Notes: generated by a model from the sequence alone, not told the origin. Positions 1 to 9,512 are shown, counted from the first letter of the stretch. The stretch: DNA of 64,000 nucleotides from Cryobacterium algoricola (GCF_004402485.1 NZ_SOFG01000018.1:102825-166824); one strand, 5' to 3'. Translations and numbers: made by a program.

Positions 1-222
1 GTCTACATCATCTGCGCCGTCGTCGGCGGCTGCCTGCTCACCGGCGGCTTCGGCTCGGCCGTCGGCGCGGCACTCGGCGCCCTCATCTACGGCATGGCCC
101 TGCAGGGCATCGTCTTCGCGCAGTGGGACAGCAACTGGCTCAAGGCCTTCCTCGGCGGCATGCTCCTGCTCGCGGTGCTCGTCAACCTCTGGGTGCGCCG
201 CCAGGCCGGTGAGCGTTCATGA
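1..222 (+). CDS. Sugar ABC transporter permease, C-terminal fragment
   Basis: The window opens inside this gene; 73 residues and the stop are visible, and the 5' part lies outside. The fragment is hydrophobic, with two or three membrane segments rich in Gly/Ala and a basic tail ending RRQAGERS. This resembles the end of BPD_transp_2 permeases (XylH/RbsC/FrcB type) of the CUT2 sugar importers. The stop overlaps the start of the next gene (ATGA), an ATPase of the matching family, which supports the assignment. The sugar cannot be inferred. Confidence 0.75.
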   Translation, partial: VYIICAVVGGCLLTGGFGSAVGAALGALIYGMALQGIVFAQWDSNWLKAFLGGMLLLAVLVNLWVRRQAGERS

Positions 223-1034
223 CCGGGGCAGCGGATGCCGGCGCGCCCCTTCTCGAGGTGCGCGGGGTCGGCAAGAGCTACGGTTCGGTCTCCGCGCTCC
301 GCGGCGTGACGGCCTCGGTCGCGGCCGGCGAGGTGCTCTGCGTGCTCGGCGACAACGGAGCAGGCAAGTCGACGCTCATCAAGATCCTCGCGGGCGCGCA
401 CGCGCCCACCGAAGGCACCCTGCTCGCCCACGGGGTCGAACGGCAGTTCGCGAGCCCCCGCGACGCGCTCGCCCTCGGCATCGCGACGGTGTACCAGGAC
501 CTCGCCCTCGTCCCGCTACTCCCGGTCTGGCGGAACTTCTTCCTCGGCGCCGAGATCACCGTCGGCCGCGGCCCGTTCCGCCGCCTCGACGTCGCCGCGA
601 TGCGCAGGGCCACCCGGGACGACCTCGCGCTGATGGGCATCACCCTCCGCGACGTGGACCAGCCGATCGGAACCCTCTCCGGCGGCGAGCGCCAGGCCGT
701 CGCGATCGCGCGCGCGGTGCACTTCGGTGCCGGGCTCGTGATCCTCGACGAACCGACCTCGGCGCTCGGCGTCAGCCAGGCCGCGCTCGTGCTCCGCTAC
801 ATCGCGCGGGCCCGCGACCGCGGAATCGGCATCGTGTTCATCACGCACAACCCGCACCACGCCTGGGCGGTCGGAGACCGGTTCCTGGTGCTGCGTCGTG
901 GCACGAGCCTCGGCGAGTTCGGGCGCGACGAGATCAGCCTCGAAGCGCTGACGGGGTTGATGGCCGGCGGCGCGGAGCTCGACGCGCTCGGACCCGAGCT
1001 GGACCGGGCGGCATCCGCCCGCGACCCGGCCTGA
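219..1034 (+). CDS. Sugar ABC transporter ATP-binding protein (CUT2, FrcA-like)
   Basis: 271-residue single ABC domain energising sugar uptake at the inner face of the membrane. Walker [10 protein letters not shown] is near residue 45, the Q-loop YQD near residue 93, the signature LSGGERQ near residue 155, Walker [12 protein letters not shown] near residue 175, and the switch histidine in FITHN near residue 208. One ABC domain rather than the tandem pair of RbsA/XylG fits the FrcA subtype. The ATG overlaps the permease stop (ATGA), so the two are translationally coupled. A GC-rich hairpin follows the stop. Family is confident; substrate unknown. Confidence 0.85.
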   Translation: MTGAADAGAPLLEVRGVGKSYGSVSALRGVTASVAAGEVLCVLGDNGAGKSTLIKILAGAHAPTEGTLLAHGVERQFASPRDALALGIATVYQDLALVPLLPVWRNFFLGAEITVGRGPFRRLDVAAMRRATRDDLALMGITLRDVDQPIGTLSGGERQAVAIARAVHFGAGLVILDEPTSALGVSQAALVLRYIARARDRGIGIVFITHNPHHAWAVGDRFLVLRRGTSLGEFGRDEISLEALTGLMAGGAELDALGPELDRAASARDPA

Positions 1035-1066
1035 CGCCCCGCCCCACCCCGCTCGGGGCGGAGGCG
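1035..1066 (+). terminator. GC-rich hairpin after the sugar transporter operon
   Basis: CGCCCCGCCCC at 1035-1045 can pair with GGGGCGGAGGCG at 1055-1066, directly after the ATPase stop. There is no U-tract, as is usual for actinobacterial terminators, so this is a structural inference. Confidence 0.45.
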
Positions 1067-1170
1067 GGCGCCGGCTCGCGGCCGGCCGACACCTGCGCGT
1101 CACACGGCTGTTCTACACTGGGGAATCGTCGTGCGGTGGCCAGCCCCGCAGCCCGAGCGGAGGAGCGAGC

Positions 1171-4100
1171 GTGACCCAGAACCCCGTCCCGCAGGGCACC
1201 GGCCAGGCCGAATCTCCGGCGGCGGCCCAGGCCGTGCTCGAGGCGGGGTCCCGCACCGCGGAGCCCCGCACCCTCATCGACATCCTGTTCGCGACGGCGG
1301 CGCTGCACCCGGGTGCGCTCGCGCTCGAGGACCAGGTCGGCACCGTCAACTACCGGCAGTTGCAGCACCTCGTCAACGAGCAGGCCCTCGCACTCAGCCA
1401 GGCCGGGGTGCGCCGCGGCGACACCGTCGGCATCCGGATCCCCTCCGGCACCCGGGACCTCTACGTCTCCATCCTCGCGACCCTGCGCGTGGGCGCCGCC
1501 TATGTGCCCGTCGACGCCGACGATCCGGAGGAACGCGCCCAGCTCGTCTTCAGCGAGGCCCGCGTCGTCGGCGTGATCGGCGAGGGCGGCGCGTTCGCGT
1601 TCCGGTCGGCCGTCGACGGCGCCATGCTGGGGCAGCGGATGCTGCCGCCCGACGACGACCTGACTCTCGCCCACACGCACCGCACCCTGCCCAGGGGCAG
1701 CGACGACGCCTGGGTGATCTTCACCTCCGGATCGACGGGGGTGCCCAAGGGCGTCGCGGTCTCGCACCGCTCGGCGGCGGCGTTCGTCGACGCCGAGGCC
1801 GGGTTGTTCCTGCGGGCGGACCCGATCGGCCCCGCCGACCGGGTGCTCGCGGGGCTCTCTGTCGCGTTCGATGCCTCGTGCGAGGAGATGTGGCTGGCCT
1901 GGCGCAACGGCGCCTGCCTCGTCTCCGCACCGCGTTCTCTCGTGCGCAGCGGCGTCGACCTCGGACCCTGGCTCATCGCGCACGGCATCACCGTCGTGTC
2001 GACGGTACCGACCCTCGCCGCCCTCTGGCCGGAGGACGCCCTCGAGCGGGTGCGCCTGCTCATCTTCGGCGGCGAGGCCTGCCCGCCCGAACTCGCCGCG
2101 CGGCTGCAGGCCCGCGGCCGCGAGGTGTGGAACACGTACGGGCCGACCGAGGCGACCGTCGTCGCGTGCGCGGCGCCGCTCGACGGCAGCACGCCGATCC
2201 GGATCGGACTGCCCCTGGACGGCTGGGACCTCGCCGTCGTCGATGCCGCGGGCGCCCGCGTCGCCGAGGGCGAGACCGGGGAACTCATCATCGGGGGAGT
2301 GGGCCTCGCCCGCTACCTCGATCCGGCCAAGGACGCCGAGAAGTACGCCCCGCACACCGGCCTCGGCTGGCCGCGGGCGTACCGCAGCGGCGACCTCGTG
2401 CGCTTCGAGGCCGCCGGGCTCGTCTTCGCCGGCCGCGCCGACGACCAGGTCAAGCTCGGCGGTCGCCGGATCGAACTCGGCGAGATCGAGGCCGCGCTCC
2501 GCACCCTGCCGGGCGTCGCAGGGGCCGCCGCGGTGGTGCAGCGGACGCCGGCGGGGAACCAGGTGCTCGTGGGCTATCTCGCGCTCGCCGACGGGGCATC
2601 CGCTCTCGACCGCGGCGCTGCCACCCTGCGGCTGCGCGAGGAACTGCCCGCCGCGCTCGTGCCGCTGCTGCACGTCGTCGCTGAGCTGCCCACCCGCGTC
2701 TCCGGCAAGGTCGACAAGGCCGCGCTGCCGTGGCCGCTCCCGGCGACCGGCGACGACACGGATGCCGGCCGGCTCTCGCCGACGGCGGCCTGGCTCGCCG
2801 AGAAGTGGGCCGCCATCCTCGGGTCCACCGTCGAGGGGCCGGACGCCGACTTCTTCGCCCACGGGGGCGGCTCGCTCACCGCCGCCCAGTTCGTCTCCGC
2901 ACTCCGGGAAAGGTACCCGGACACCCGGGTCAACGACATCTACGACCACCCGCGGATCGGCGCACTCGCCGACGAGCTCGATTCCCGCACCCCGGCCGCC
3001 GCGACCGCCGCCCGCGCTGTGCTCCCCGTTCCGCTGCGCAGCCAGGTGCTGCAGACCCTGCTCGGCGTGCCGCTGCACGCCCTCGTCGGCGCCCGTTGGC
3101 TCGTCTACCTCGCGGCGGCGAACAACCTGCTCGCGGCGGCCGGAGCACCCTTCGCGCCGACGCTGTCCTGGTGGTGGATCCTGCTCGGCTTCCTGGTGTT
3201 CGTCACCCCGCCGGGCAAGATGGCGCTCTCGGTGCTCGCCGCCCGGCTGCTGCTCCGGGGCGTGACACCCGGCGCGTACCCGCGCGCGGGATCGGTGCAC
3301 CTGCGGCTCTGGCTCGCCGAACAGGTGTCCCTGCTCGTCGACGCCGTGAGCCTCGCCGGAGCACCCTGGATCAGCTACTACGCCAGGGCTCTCGGCGCCC
3401 GCATCGAACCGGGCGTCGACCTGCACTCGCTGCCCCCGGTCACCGGGATGCTGTCCATCGGCGAGCGGGCCGCGATCGAACCCGAAACCGACCTGTCCGG
3501 GTACTGGATCGACGGGGACGTGCTCCGCATCGGCCGGGTGAAGATCGGGGCCGGCGCCACGATCGGCGCCCGCAGCACCCTCCTCGGCGGTGCGGTGATC
3601 GGCGAGGGCGCCATCATCGAGCCGGGCGCCGCCGTGTCTGGGCACGTGCCCGAGGGCGAACGGTGGGCCGGTTCGCCCGCCACCCGGGTCGGGGCCGCCC
3701 GCGGAGCCTGGCCGGCCGATCATCCGCCACGGGGCCGGCGCTGGCTGATCGCTTACGCCCTCGGCGCCCTCGGCATGACCGCGATGCCCGCGATCGCGGT
3801 GATCCTCGCCGCACTCATCGTCGGCGCCGCGATCGGCGACGCCGGCACCCTCGGTGTGGCGCTCGGCCGGGCGGCGCTCGTGATGCCGCTCGCGGTCGTC
3901 GGCGCGGGGCTCGTCTACGCCTTGCTCGTCGTCCTCGCCGTCCGCGCCCTCGGGGTCGGGCTCCGCGAGGGCTACTACCCGGTGCGCGGCCGGTTCGGCT
4001 GGCAGGTCTGGATGACCGAACGCATCCTCGACGGCGCCCGCACCCTGCTCTTCCCCGTGTACGCGAGCCTGCTCACCCCGGTCTGGCTCCGCCTGCTCGG

Positions 4101-5136
4101 CGCGAAGGTCGGCGCCGGCGTCGAGGCATCGACGGTGCTGCTCATCCCCGCACTCACGACGATCGCGCCCGCCGCGTTCCTCGCCGACGACACGATGGTC
4201 GCGTGTTACGAACTCGGCGGCGGCTGGATGCACATCGGCCCGGCCAAGGTCGGCCGTCGCGCCTTCCTCGGCAACAGCGGCATGGCCGGCGCCGGCCGCA
4301 CGGTGCCGCGCAACGGGCTCGTCGCCGTGCTCTCCTCCGCGCCGCGCAAGGCCAAGCGCGGGTCCTCGTGGCTCGGCAACCCGCCGGAGCGACTCCGGCG
4401 GCTCGTGACGGACGTCGATGAGGCGCGCACGTTCCGCCCGCCCGCCCGCCTCCGCGCGGCCCGGGCCATCTGGGAGGTGCTCCGGATCGTGCCCGTCATC
4501 GTGACCGGGCTGATCGCCCTCTGCGTGCTCGCCGCGCTCGACGGGCTCTGGATCGGCCTCGGCCTGGGCTGGGCGATCCTGCTCGGCGGGATCGTGCTGC
4601 TCGCGGCCGGTGCGGTCGCCGCGGCCGTGACGAGCCTCGCCAAGTGGGCGCTCGTCGGGCGGATCTCCGTGAGCGAGCATCCGCTCTGGTCGTCGTTCAT
4701 CTGGCGCAACGAGGTGTCGGACACCTTCGTCGAAATGGTCGCCCGGCCGTGGTTCGCGGCGAAGGCCGCGGGGACCCCGGCCCTGTCGGTGTTCCTGCGC
4801 ACGATCGGGGCCAGGGTGGGCCGCGGAGTTTGGTGCGAGACGTACTGGCTGCCGGAAGCCGACCTCGTATCTCTCGGCGACGGGGTCACCGTGAACCGCG
4901 GCTGCGTCGTGCAGACGCACCTCTTCCACGACCGGATCATGCAGCTCGACCGGGTAGCGCTCGCCGAGGGCGCGACCCTCGGCCCGCACAGCGTGATCCT
5001 GCCCGCCGCATCGGTGGATGCCGGCGCGACCGTCGGCCCCGCCTCGCTCGTGATGCGCGGCGAACGAGTGCCTGCCGGGTCGGTCTGGTCGGGGAACCCG
5101 ATCGCGCCCTGGCGCAGGCTACCGTGGACACCATGA
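1171..5136 (+). CDS. Pls/PosA-family membrane-bound non-ribosomal peptide synthetase
   Basis: 1321-residue protein starting at a GTG behind GGAGG. Residues ~30-520 are an adenylation domain: A3 FTSGSTGVPKG near 184, A5 NTYGPTE near 320, A7 YRSGDLV near 403, A8 near 430, A10 SGKVDKAAL near 512. A carrier domain follows, with the attachment serine in HGGGSL near 567. The rest is membrane segments alternating with left-handed beta-helix (hexapeptide) repeats, the layout of Pls/PosA enzymes that join one amino acid into a homopolymer at the membrane. There is no condensation or thioesterase domain of the usual kind. The M1 peptidase gene overlaps the stop by ATGA and a phosphopantetheinyl transferase follows. 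The amino acid used is unknown. By hand alignment the pocket has Asp, Ala and Glu at GrsA positions 235, 236 and 239. Confidence 0.85.
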   Translation: MTQNPVPQGTGQAESPAAAQAVLEAGSRTAEPRTLIDILFATAALHPGALALEDQVGTVNYRQLQHLVNEQALALSQAGVRRGDTVGIRIPSGTRDLYVSILATLRVGAAYVPVDADDPEERAQLVFSEARVVGVIGEGGAFAFRSAVDGAMLGQRMLPPDDDLTLAHTHRTLPRGSDDAWVIFTSGSTGVPKGVAVSHRSAAAFVDAEAGLFLRADPIGPADRVLAGLSVAFDASCEEMWLAWRNGACLVSAPRSLVRSGVDLGPWLIAHGITVVSTVPTLAALWPEDALERVRLLIFGGEACPPELAARLQARGREVWNTYGPTEATVVACAAPLDGSTPIRIGLPLDGWDLAVVDAAGARVAEGETGELIIGGVGLARYLDPAKDAEKYAPHTGLGWPRAYRSGDLVRFEAAGLVFAGRADDQVKLGGRRIELGEIEAALRTLPGVAGAAAVVQRTPAGNQVLVGYLALADGASALDRGAATLRLREELPAALVPLLHVVAELPTRVSGKVDKAALPWPLPATGDDTDAGRLSPTAAWLAEKWAAILGSTVEGPDADFFAHGGGSLTAAQFVSALRERYPDTRVNDIYDHPRIGALADELDSRTPAAATAARAVLPVPLRSQVLQTLLGVPLHALVGARWLVYLAAANNLLAAAGAPFAPTLSWWWILLGFLVFVTPPGKMALSVLAARLLLRGVTPGAYPRAGSVHLRLWLAEQVSLLVDAVSLAGAPWISYYARALGARIEPGVDLHSLPPVTGMLSIGERAAIEPETDLSGYWIDGDVLRIGRVKIGAGATIGARSTLLGGAVIGEGAIIEPGAAVSGHVPEGERWAGSPATRVGAARGAWPADHPPRGRRWLIAYALGALGMTAMPAIAVILAALIVGAAIGDAGTLGVALGRAALVMPLAVVGAGLVYALLVVLAVRALGVGLREGYYPVRGRFGWQVWMTERILDGARTLLFPVYASLLTPVWLRLLGAKVGAGVEASTVLLIPALTTIAPAAFLADDTMVACYELGGGWMHIGPAKVGRRAFLGNSGMAGAGRTVPRNGLVAVLSSAPRKAKRGSSWLGNPPERLRRLVTDVDEARTFRPPARLRAARAIWEVLRIVPVIVTGLIALCVLAALDGLWIGLGLGWAILLGGIVLLAAGAVAAAVTSLAKWALVGRISVSEHPLWSSFIWRNEVSDTFVEMVARPWFAAKAAGTPALSVFLRTIGARVGRGVWCETYWLPEADLVSLGDGVTVNRGCVVQTHLFHDRIMQLDRVALAEGATLGPHSVILPAASVDAGATVGPASLVMRGERVPAGSVWSGNPIAPWRRLPWTP

Positions 5137-6557
5137 GTCCGCAGACCGGTGGGAAGACTGGCGCCGAAAAGGGCTCCGCAGGCAAGGGCTCCTCCGACTC
5201 GTCCGGCAAGGTCGCGCTCAACCTGCCGTCGACGATCGGCTCCGGCTCGGCCGGCGACCCGTACCTGATCGGCGCGGGCAACGGCGGCTACCGGGCGCTG
5301 CACTACGACCTCGACCTCGACTACCGGGTGGCGACCAACCAACTGCGCGCGACCGCGACGATCACCCTCGTCGCGACGATGCGCCTGGACCGGTTCAGCC
5401 TCGACTTCGACGGGCTGAGCGTCGACCGGCTCACGGTCAACGGCGCCCGGCCGCGCAAATTCGTGCACACCGGCCGCAAGCTCGTGGTGACCCCGCTGAC
5501 GACGATGGAAGCCGGGGAACGGTTCGAGATCGCCGTGCGGTATCGCGGGGCGCCGCATCCGCTGCGCAGCATCTGGGGAGAGGTCGGCTGGGAGGAACTG
5601 CTCGACGGCGTGCTCGTCGCGGGGCAGCCGTGCGGGGCCGCGTCGTGGTTCCCGTGCAACGACCACCCGAGCAACAAGGCGACGTACCGGATCGCGGTGA
5701 GCTGCGAGGCGCCGTACACCGTCGTCTCGAACGGCACGCTCACCGGTAAATCGACCCGCTCCGGCCACACCCGGTGGACCTTCGAGGTTGTCGAGCCGAT
5801 GGCGACCTACCTCGCCTCCGTGATGATCGGACGGTACCGTCCGCTCGCGCTCGCGCCGGTCGCGGCGGGCGGCCCCGCCCCGGTGCCGGTCACGCTGCAC
5901 TTCCCGTCGAACCTCGCGCACAACGTGGGCGTCGACTTCGGCAGGCTCGGCGAGATGGTCTCGGTGTTCAGCGCTGCCTTCGGCCCGTACCCGTTCCCCG
6001 GGTACTCGGTCGTCGTGACGGATGACGTGCTCGAGATCCCGCTCGAGGCGCACGGCCTCGCCGTGTTCGGCCGCAACCACGTCGACGGCAACCACGGCAG
6101 CGATCGCCTGATCGCGCACGAACTCGCGCACCAGTGGTTCGGCAACAGCCTCACCGCCGCCGCGTGGCGCGACATCTGGTTGCAGGAGGGCTTCGCCTGC
6201 TACGCGGAGTGGATCTGGGGCGAACACGCCGGCGGACGCACCGCGGAGCAGAGCGCGGTGTACCACCGCGGCCGGCTCGAGGCACAGCCGCAGGACCTCC
6301 TCGTCGGCGACCCCGGCCCGCACGACATGTTCGACGACCGGGTCTACAAGCGCGGCGCGCTCGCGCTGCACGCCGTGCGGCGCTCCCTCGGCGACGACGT
6401 CTTCTTCGACACCCTCCGCGCCTGGACCCGCGCCAACCGGCACGGCCTCGTCTCGACGGATGCCTTCGTCGAGTTCGTCTCGATCCACACCGGAAGCGAA
6501 GAGATCCGCCGCATCATCGACCGCTGGATCTACCGGACCGCCCTCCCCAAACTCTGA
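5133..6557 (+). CDS. M1 family metallopeptidase
   Basis: 474-residue zinc aminopeptidase-like protein. HELAH at residues 329-333 gives two zinc histidines and the catalytic Glu, and E352 in LQEGF is the third ligand. The substrate N-terminus motif (GAMEN in classical M1 enzymes) is replaced by PLEAHG just upstream. The protein is short, lacking the helical C-terminal domain of PepN. No signal peptide is obvious; the first ~40 residues are Gly/Ser/Lys-rich. The ATG overlaps the synthetase stop (ATGA), so it is co-translated and may trim or hydrolyse that product; that is inference. An alternative GTG start lies three codons upstream. The 3' end overlaps the convergent PPTase gene by 44 bp. Confidence 0.85.
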   Translation: MSPQTGGKTGAEKGSAGKGSSDSSGKVALNLPSTIGSGSAGDPYLIGAGNGGYRALHYDLDLDYRVATNQLRATATITLVATMRLDRFSLDFDGLSVDRLTVNGARPRKFVHTGRKLVVTPLTTMEAGERFEIAVRYRGAPHPLRSIWGEVGWEELLDGVLVAGQPCGAASWFPCNDHPSNKATYRIAVSCEAPYTVVSNGTLTGKSTRSGHTRWTFEVVEPMATYLASVMIGRYRPLALAPVAAGGPAPVPVTLHFPSNLAHNVGVDFGRLGEMVSVFSAAFGPYPFPGYSVVVTDDVLEIPLEAHGLAVFGRNHVDGNHGSDRLIAHELAHQWFGNSLTAAAWRDIWLQEGFACYAEWIWGEHAGGRTAEQSAVYHRGRLEAQPQDLLVGDPGPHDMFDDRVYKRGALALHAVRRSLGDDVFFDTLRAWTRANRHGLVSTDAFVEFVSIHTGSEEIRRIIDRWIYRTALPKL

Positions 6558-7209
6558 TGTCGGGGGTGTCCGGCAGCCGGAGGGTGGGCTGGGTGCCGGG
6601 GTGGGTGAGGACGGCGACTCGGCCGACGAGGCCGGGGCCGGGGTCGAAGCTTGCGAGCAGGATGCCGGCCAGGGGGACGCCGGCTCCCGGCCAGGAGTGG
6701 AGCGCCGGGCCGAAACCCGGTTCCCGGCGGCGGGCGAGGGTGAGGTCGCGCGGGTCGACGCGGAGGCCGTCGCCGGTGGACTTCAGGATCGCCTCCTTCG
6801 CGCACCAGATCCCGGCGAGTTCCAGGCCGTTCGGTGGCGAAGCCGCCGCCCGCTCGCGGGGTGAGAGGAGGACATCGGCCACGGGGGAGCGGGTGACGGC
6901 ATCCACACTCTCGATGTCGACGCCGACAGGCCCGGCGAAACTCACGGCGACGGCGACCTGGTCGACCGCGCGGCTCAGGCTGAGGTGCACGGCGGGGTGC
7001 GGCGCGGACCCGGGTGCCGCTGTCTCGAGGGAGGGGACGCCGTGCTCGGTGCTCCCGCAGTGCGGGCAGCGGCGGAAGACGCGCACGCTCGCGGGATCGA
7101 GGCCGAGTACCTCGGCGGCCGTCGCCGCCAGGAGTGCGCGGTCGGCGGCATCCGTCTGCCCGCGGGGCGCGACGAGCACGACCACCTCGCCAGCACCCCG
7201 ATCGATCAC
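6514..7209 (-). CDS. 4'-phosphopantetheinyl transferase superfamily protein
   Basis: 231 residues, GTG start behind GGAG. It transfers phosphopantetheine from CoA to a carrier-protein serine. VGVDIESVD near residue 97 carries the Mg-binding acidic pair and WCAKEAILKSTGDG near residue 133 is the second signature (W..KEA..K), both diagnostic of Sfp-type enzymes. FRRCPHCGSTEHG near residue 45 is the conserved N-terminal motif. It lies tail-to-tail with the M1 peptidase and is the obvious partner of the carrier domain of the Pls/PosA protein; Sfp-type rather than AcpS-type fits secondary metabolism. Confidence 0.88.
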   Translation of the reverse strand: MIDRGAGEVVVLVAPRGQTDAADRALLAATAAEVLGLDPASVRVFRRCPHCGSTEHGVPSLETAAPGSAPHPAVHLSLSRAVDQVAVAVSFAGPVGVDIESVDAVTRSPVADVLLSPRERAAASPPNGLELAGIWCAKEAILKSTGDGLRVDPRDLTLARRREPGFGPALHSWPGAGVPLAGILLASFDPGPGLVGRVAVLTHPGTQPTLRLPDTPDIRVWGGRSGRSSGR

Positions 7210-7237
7210 GACTCCAACCTAGCCGCGCCCCCTGTTC

Positions 7238-7314
7238 CGAATTCAGGAGGTCGCGCCCGTAGTGCCGCTTTCCGGCCGGATTTCGGGCATTTCGAGGCTC
7301 AACTCCTGAATTCG
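7238..7314. repeat. Imperfect palindrome between PPTase and corA
   Basis: CGAATTCAGGAG at 7238-7249 is repeated exactly in inverse as CTCCTGAATTCG at 7303-7314. The 53-base centre contains the self-complementary TCCGGCCGGA. It lies between divergent genes, upstream of both starts, so it is not a terminator for either. Confidence 0.7.
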
Positions 7315-7374
7315 ACACACCCGGCACGACACCGGGGGAGTGCGACACTGGTAGCTGCACTCGAGGAGCACGCC

Positions 7375-8391
7375 ATGACACTGATTGACAACGCGGTTTA
7401 CGTAGACGGACGACGCCTCGCGACGCCGGCCTCCCTCGATGAGACCTATGCGACACTGACCGAGTGCGGCGGCTTCGCCTGGATCGGCATGTACCGGCCG
7501 GAAGAGACCGAAGTGCGCTCCATCGCGTCGGAGTTCCAGCTGCACCACCTCTCGGTCGAGGACGCGCTGAAAGGCCACCAGCGGTCCAAGCTCGAACGGT
7601 TCGACGACATCCTCTTCGTGGTGCTGCGGCCGGCCCGGTACATCGACGCCGAGGAGCGGGTCGAGTTCGGCGAGTTGCACGTCTTCGTCGGACCTGACTT
7701 CGTCGTGACCATCCGCCATGCCGAATCGCCCGACCTCGCGAAGGTTCGCGCGCGGATGGAGTCGACGCCGAGGCTCCTCGCCCTCGGGCCCGAGGCGGTG
7801 CTCTACGCGATTTTCGACCAGCTCGTCGACGAGTACGCACCCGTGATCGCCGGCCTCGAGAACGACATCGACGAGATCGAGGACGAGATCTTCGACGGCG
7901 ACCCCGAGGTCGCCCGGCGCATCTACGACCTGTCGCGCGAGGTGATCGAGTTCCAGCGGGCGACCCAGCCGCTGATCGGGATGCTCGAGGCGCTCAAGCG
8001 CGGCTTCGCGAAGTACAACGTGGAGGCCGAGCTGCACCACCACCTCGACGACGTGCTCGACCATGTGCTCCGGATCAACGAGCGCGGCGCGACTTTCCGG
8101 CAGATCCTCGACAACGCGCTCATCGTGCACTCGACGCTCGTCACCCAGCGGCAGAACGACGAGACCCGGCGGCTGTCCGAGACGAGCCTCGCGCAGAGCG
8201 AAGAGGTCAAGAAGATCTCGAGCTGGGCGGCGATCCTGTTCGCGCCCACCCTCGTCGGCACCGTCTACGGCATGAACTTCGAGAACATGCCGGAGCTGCA
8301 CTGGGAGTACGGCTACCCCTTCGCGCTGGGCCTGATGGTTGCGGGCGGCTTCGTGCTCTGGCGCGTCTTCAAGAAGAACAACTGGCTCTAG
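7375..8391 (+). CDS. corA: CorA-family magnesium/cobalt transport protein
   Basis: 338-residue channel protein: a long cytoplasmic alpha/beta plus helical domain, then two C-terminal membrane helices. The pore signature GMN is in YGMNFENMPELHW near residue 300, followed by the second helix and a basic KKNNWL tail, as in CorA. The ATG sits 6-7 bases after GAGGAG. Monocistronic: a palindrome with 15-bp perfect arms follows the stop. Ion specificity (Mg, Co, Ni) cannot be read from sequence. Confidence 0.92.
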   Translation: MTLIDNAVYVDGRRLATPASLDETYATLTECGGFAWIGMYRPEETEVRSIASEFQLHHLSVEDALKGHQRSKLERFDDILFVVLRPARYIDAEERVEFGELHVFVGPDFVVTIRHAESPDLAKVRARMESTPRLLALGPEAVLYAIFDQLVDEYAPVIAGLENDIDEIEDEIFDGDPEVARRIYDLSREVIEFQRATQPLIGMLEALKRGFAKYNVEAELHHHLDDVLDHVLRINERGATFRQILDNALIVHSTLVTQRQNDETRRLSETSLAQSEEVKKISSWAAILFAPTLVGTVYGMNFENMPELHWEYGYPFALGLMVAGGFVLWRVFKKNNWL

Positions 8392-8408
8392 CCGCGCCCA
8401 GCTGCACC

Positions 8409-8454
8409 TTTCCGGTCGAGAGTTACCCGCGTACCGGGCACTCTCGACCGGAAA
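8409..8454. repeat. Perfect 15-bp palindrome, family B copy 1
   Basis: Arms 8409-8423 and 8440-8454 are perfectly complementary (core CCGGTCGAGAGT), with a 16-base loop. It lies between the convergent corA and adenosine deaminase genes. The arm sequence recurs at 27779-27828. It may act as a bidirectional terminator as well as being a repeat. Confidence 0.85.
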
Positions 8455-8519
8455 AGTATCTCTCGGGGGTCGTGGGGGAGCTGCGCAGAGGCCACCGCGG
8501 GCGGGGGCGGGGCTCCGGG

Positions 8520-9512
8520 CTAGGGCTGCGCGGCGCGCCAGGCGTCGACGTCGACGTACAGCGCGGCCTTCTCGGCCGGTTCGAGGAACGAGGCTTCGAT
8601 CCCGTTCCGGGCGAGCAGGGCGAGCCGGTCCGGTCCGAGGTCGAACTCGGCGTCGAGCGCCGCGAGGTTGTCGTCGATGTAGCCGCCGAAGTACGCGGGG
8701 TCGTCGGAGTTGATCGTCGCGAGCAGGCCGAGGTCGAGCATCCGCACGATCGGGTGGTCGGCGAGCGTGTCGATCGCACGCAGTCGCACGTTCGAGAACG
8801 GGCAGACCGTGAGCGGCACCCGCTCGCGCACGAGGCGTTCGACGAGCGCGGCATCCTCGAGGCTGCGGATGCCGTGGTCGATCCGCTCGACACCGAGCCG
8901 GTCCAGCGCGCTCCAGACGTACTCGGGCGGGCCCTCCTCTCCGGCGTGCGCGACCCGGCGCAGCCCGTTCGCCGCGGCGAGCGCGAAGACCTCCTCGAAC
9001 AGTTCCGGCGGGTAGCCGACCTCCGCGGAGTCGAGCCCGACGCCGTCGATCGTGTGGCCGCTCGCGAGGATCTCGCCGAGGAGCTGCAGCGCCTCCTCCG
9101 CCGGGCGGTCGCGCAGGAACGTCACGATCAGCTTCGTCGAGATGCCGAAGTCTGCGACCGAGGTGCCGAGGGCATCCGCCACCCCGCCGAGCGCGGTCAG
9201 CAACGGGATGCCGCGGCTCGTGTGCGCCTGCGGGTCGAAGAAGATCTCGGCGTGCCGCACGCCCGCGTCAGCGGCGCGGGCCAGGTAGGCGCGGGTCAGG
9301 TCCGTGAAATCGGCGGCTTGGCGCAGCACGTCGAGGTTGTGGTAGTACAGATTGAGGAAGGATTGCAGATCGGTGAACTCGTATTGCGCACGCAACTCCG
9401 CCAGCGTGGCCCACGGCACGGCGACGCCGTTGCGTTCGGCCAGCTCGAAGATGAGCTCCGGTTCGAGGGTGCCCTCGATGTGCAGGTGGAGTTCGACCAG
9501 GGGGAGTTTCAT
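8520..9512 (-). CDS. add: Adenosine deaminase
   Basis: 330 residues; hydrolyses adenosine to inosine in purine salvage. All zinc and catalytic motifs are present: HLHIEG near residue 9, HAGE near residue 190, the catalytic His in DHGIRS near residue 215, and the Asp pair in NSDDPAYF near residue 270. Length is normal for the family. The ATG has only a weak GGGG upstream. Convergent with corA; divergent from the next gene across 152 bp that hold a hairpin. Confidence 0.92.
   Translation of the reverse strand: MKLPLVELHLHIEGTLEPELIFELAERNGVAVPWATLAELRAQYEFTDLQSFLNLYYHNLDVLRQAADFTDLTRAYLARAADAGVRHAEIFFDPQAHTSRGIPLLTALGGVADALGTSVADFGISTKLIVTFLRDRPAEEALQLLGEILASGHTIDGVGLDSAEVGYPPELFEEVFALAAANGLRRVAHAGEEGPPEYVWSALDRLGVERIDHGIRSLEDAALVERLVRERVPLTVCPFSNVRLRAIDTLADHPIVRMLDLGLLATINSDDPAYFGGYIDDNLAALDAEFDLGPDRLALLARNGIEASFLEPAEKAALYVDVDAWRAAQP

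Noticed and set aside
934..4989. A 1351-codon open frame on the minus strand opposite the Pls/PosA gene
   Set aside because: Composition is Arg/Gly/Asp/Glu-rich with no motif; it is the antisense shadow of a high-GC gene whose plus-strand product has clear domains.
4206..6488. Long minus-strand frame opposite the peptidase gene
   Set aside because: No domain; plus strand has the HELAH zinc site and overlapping starts.
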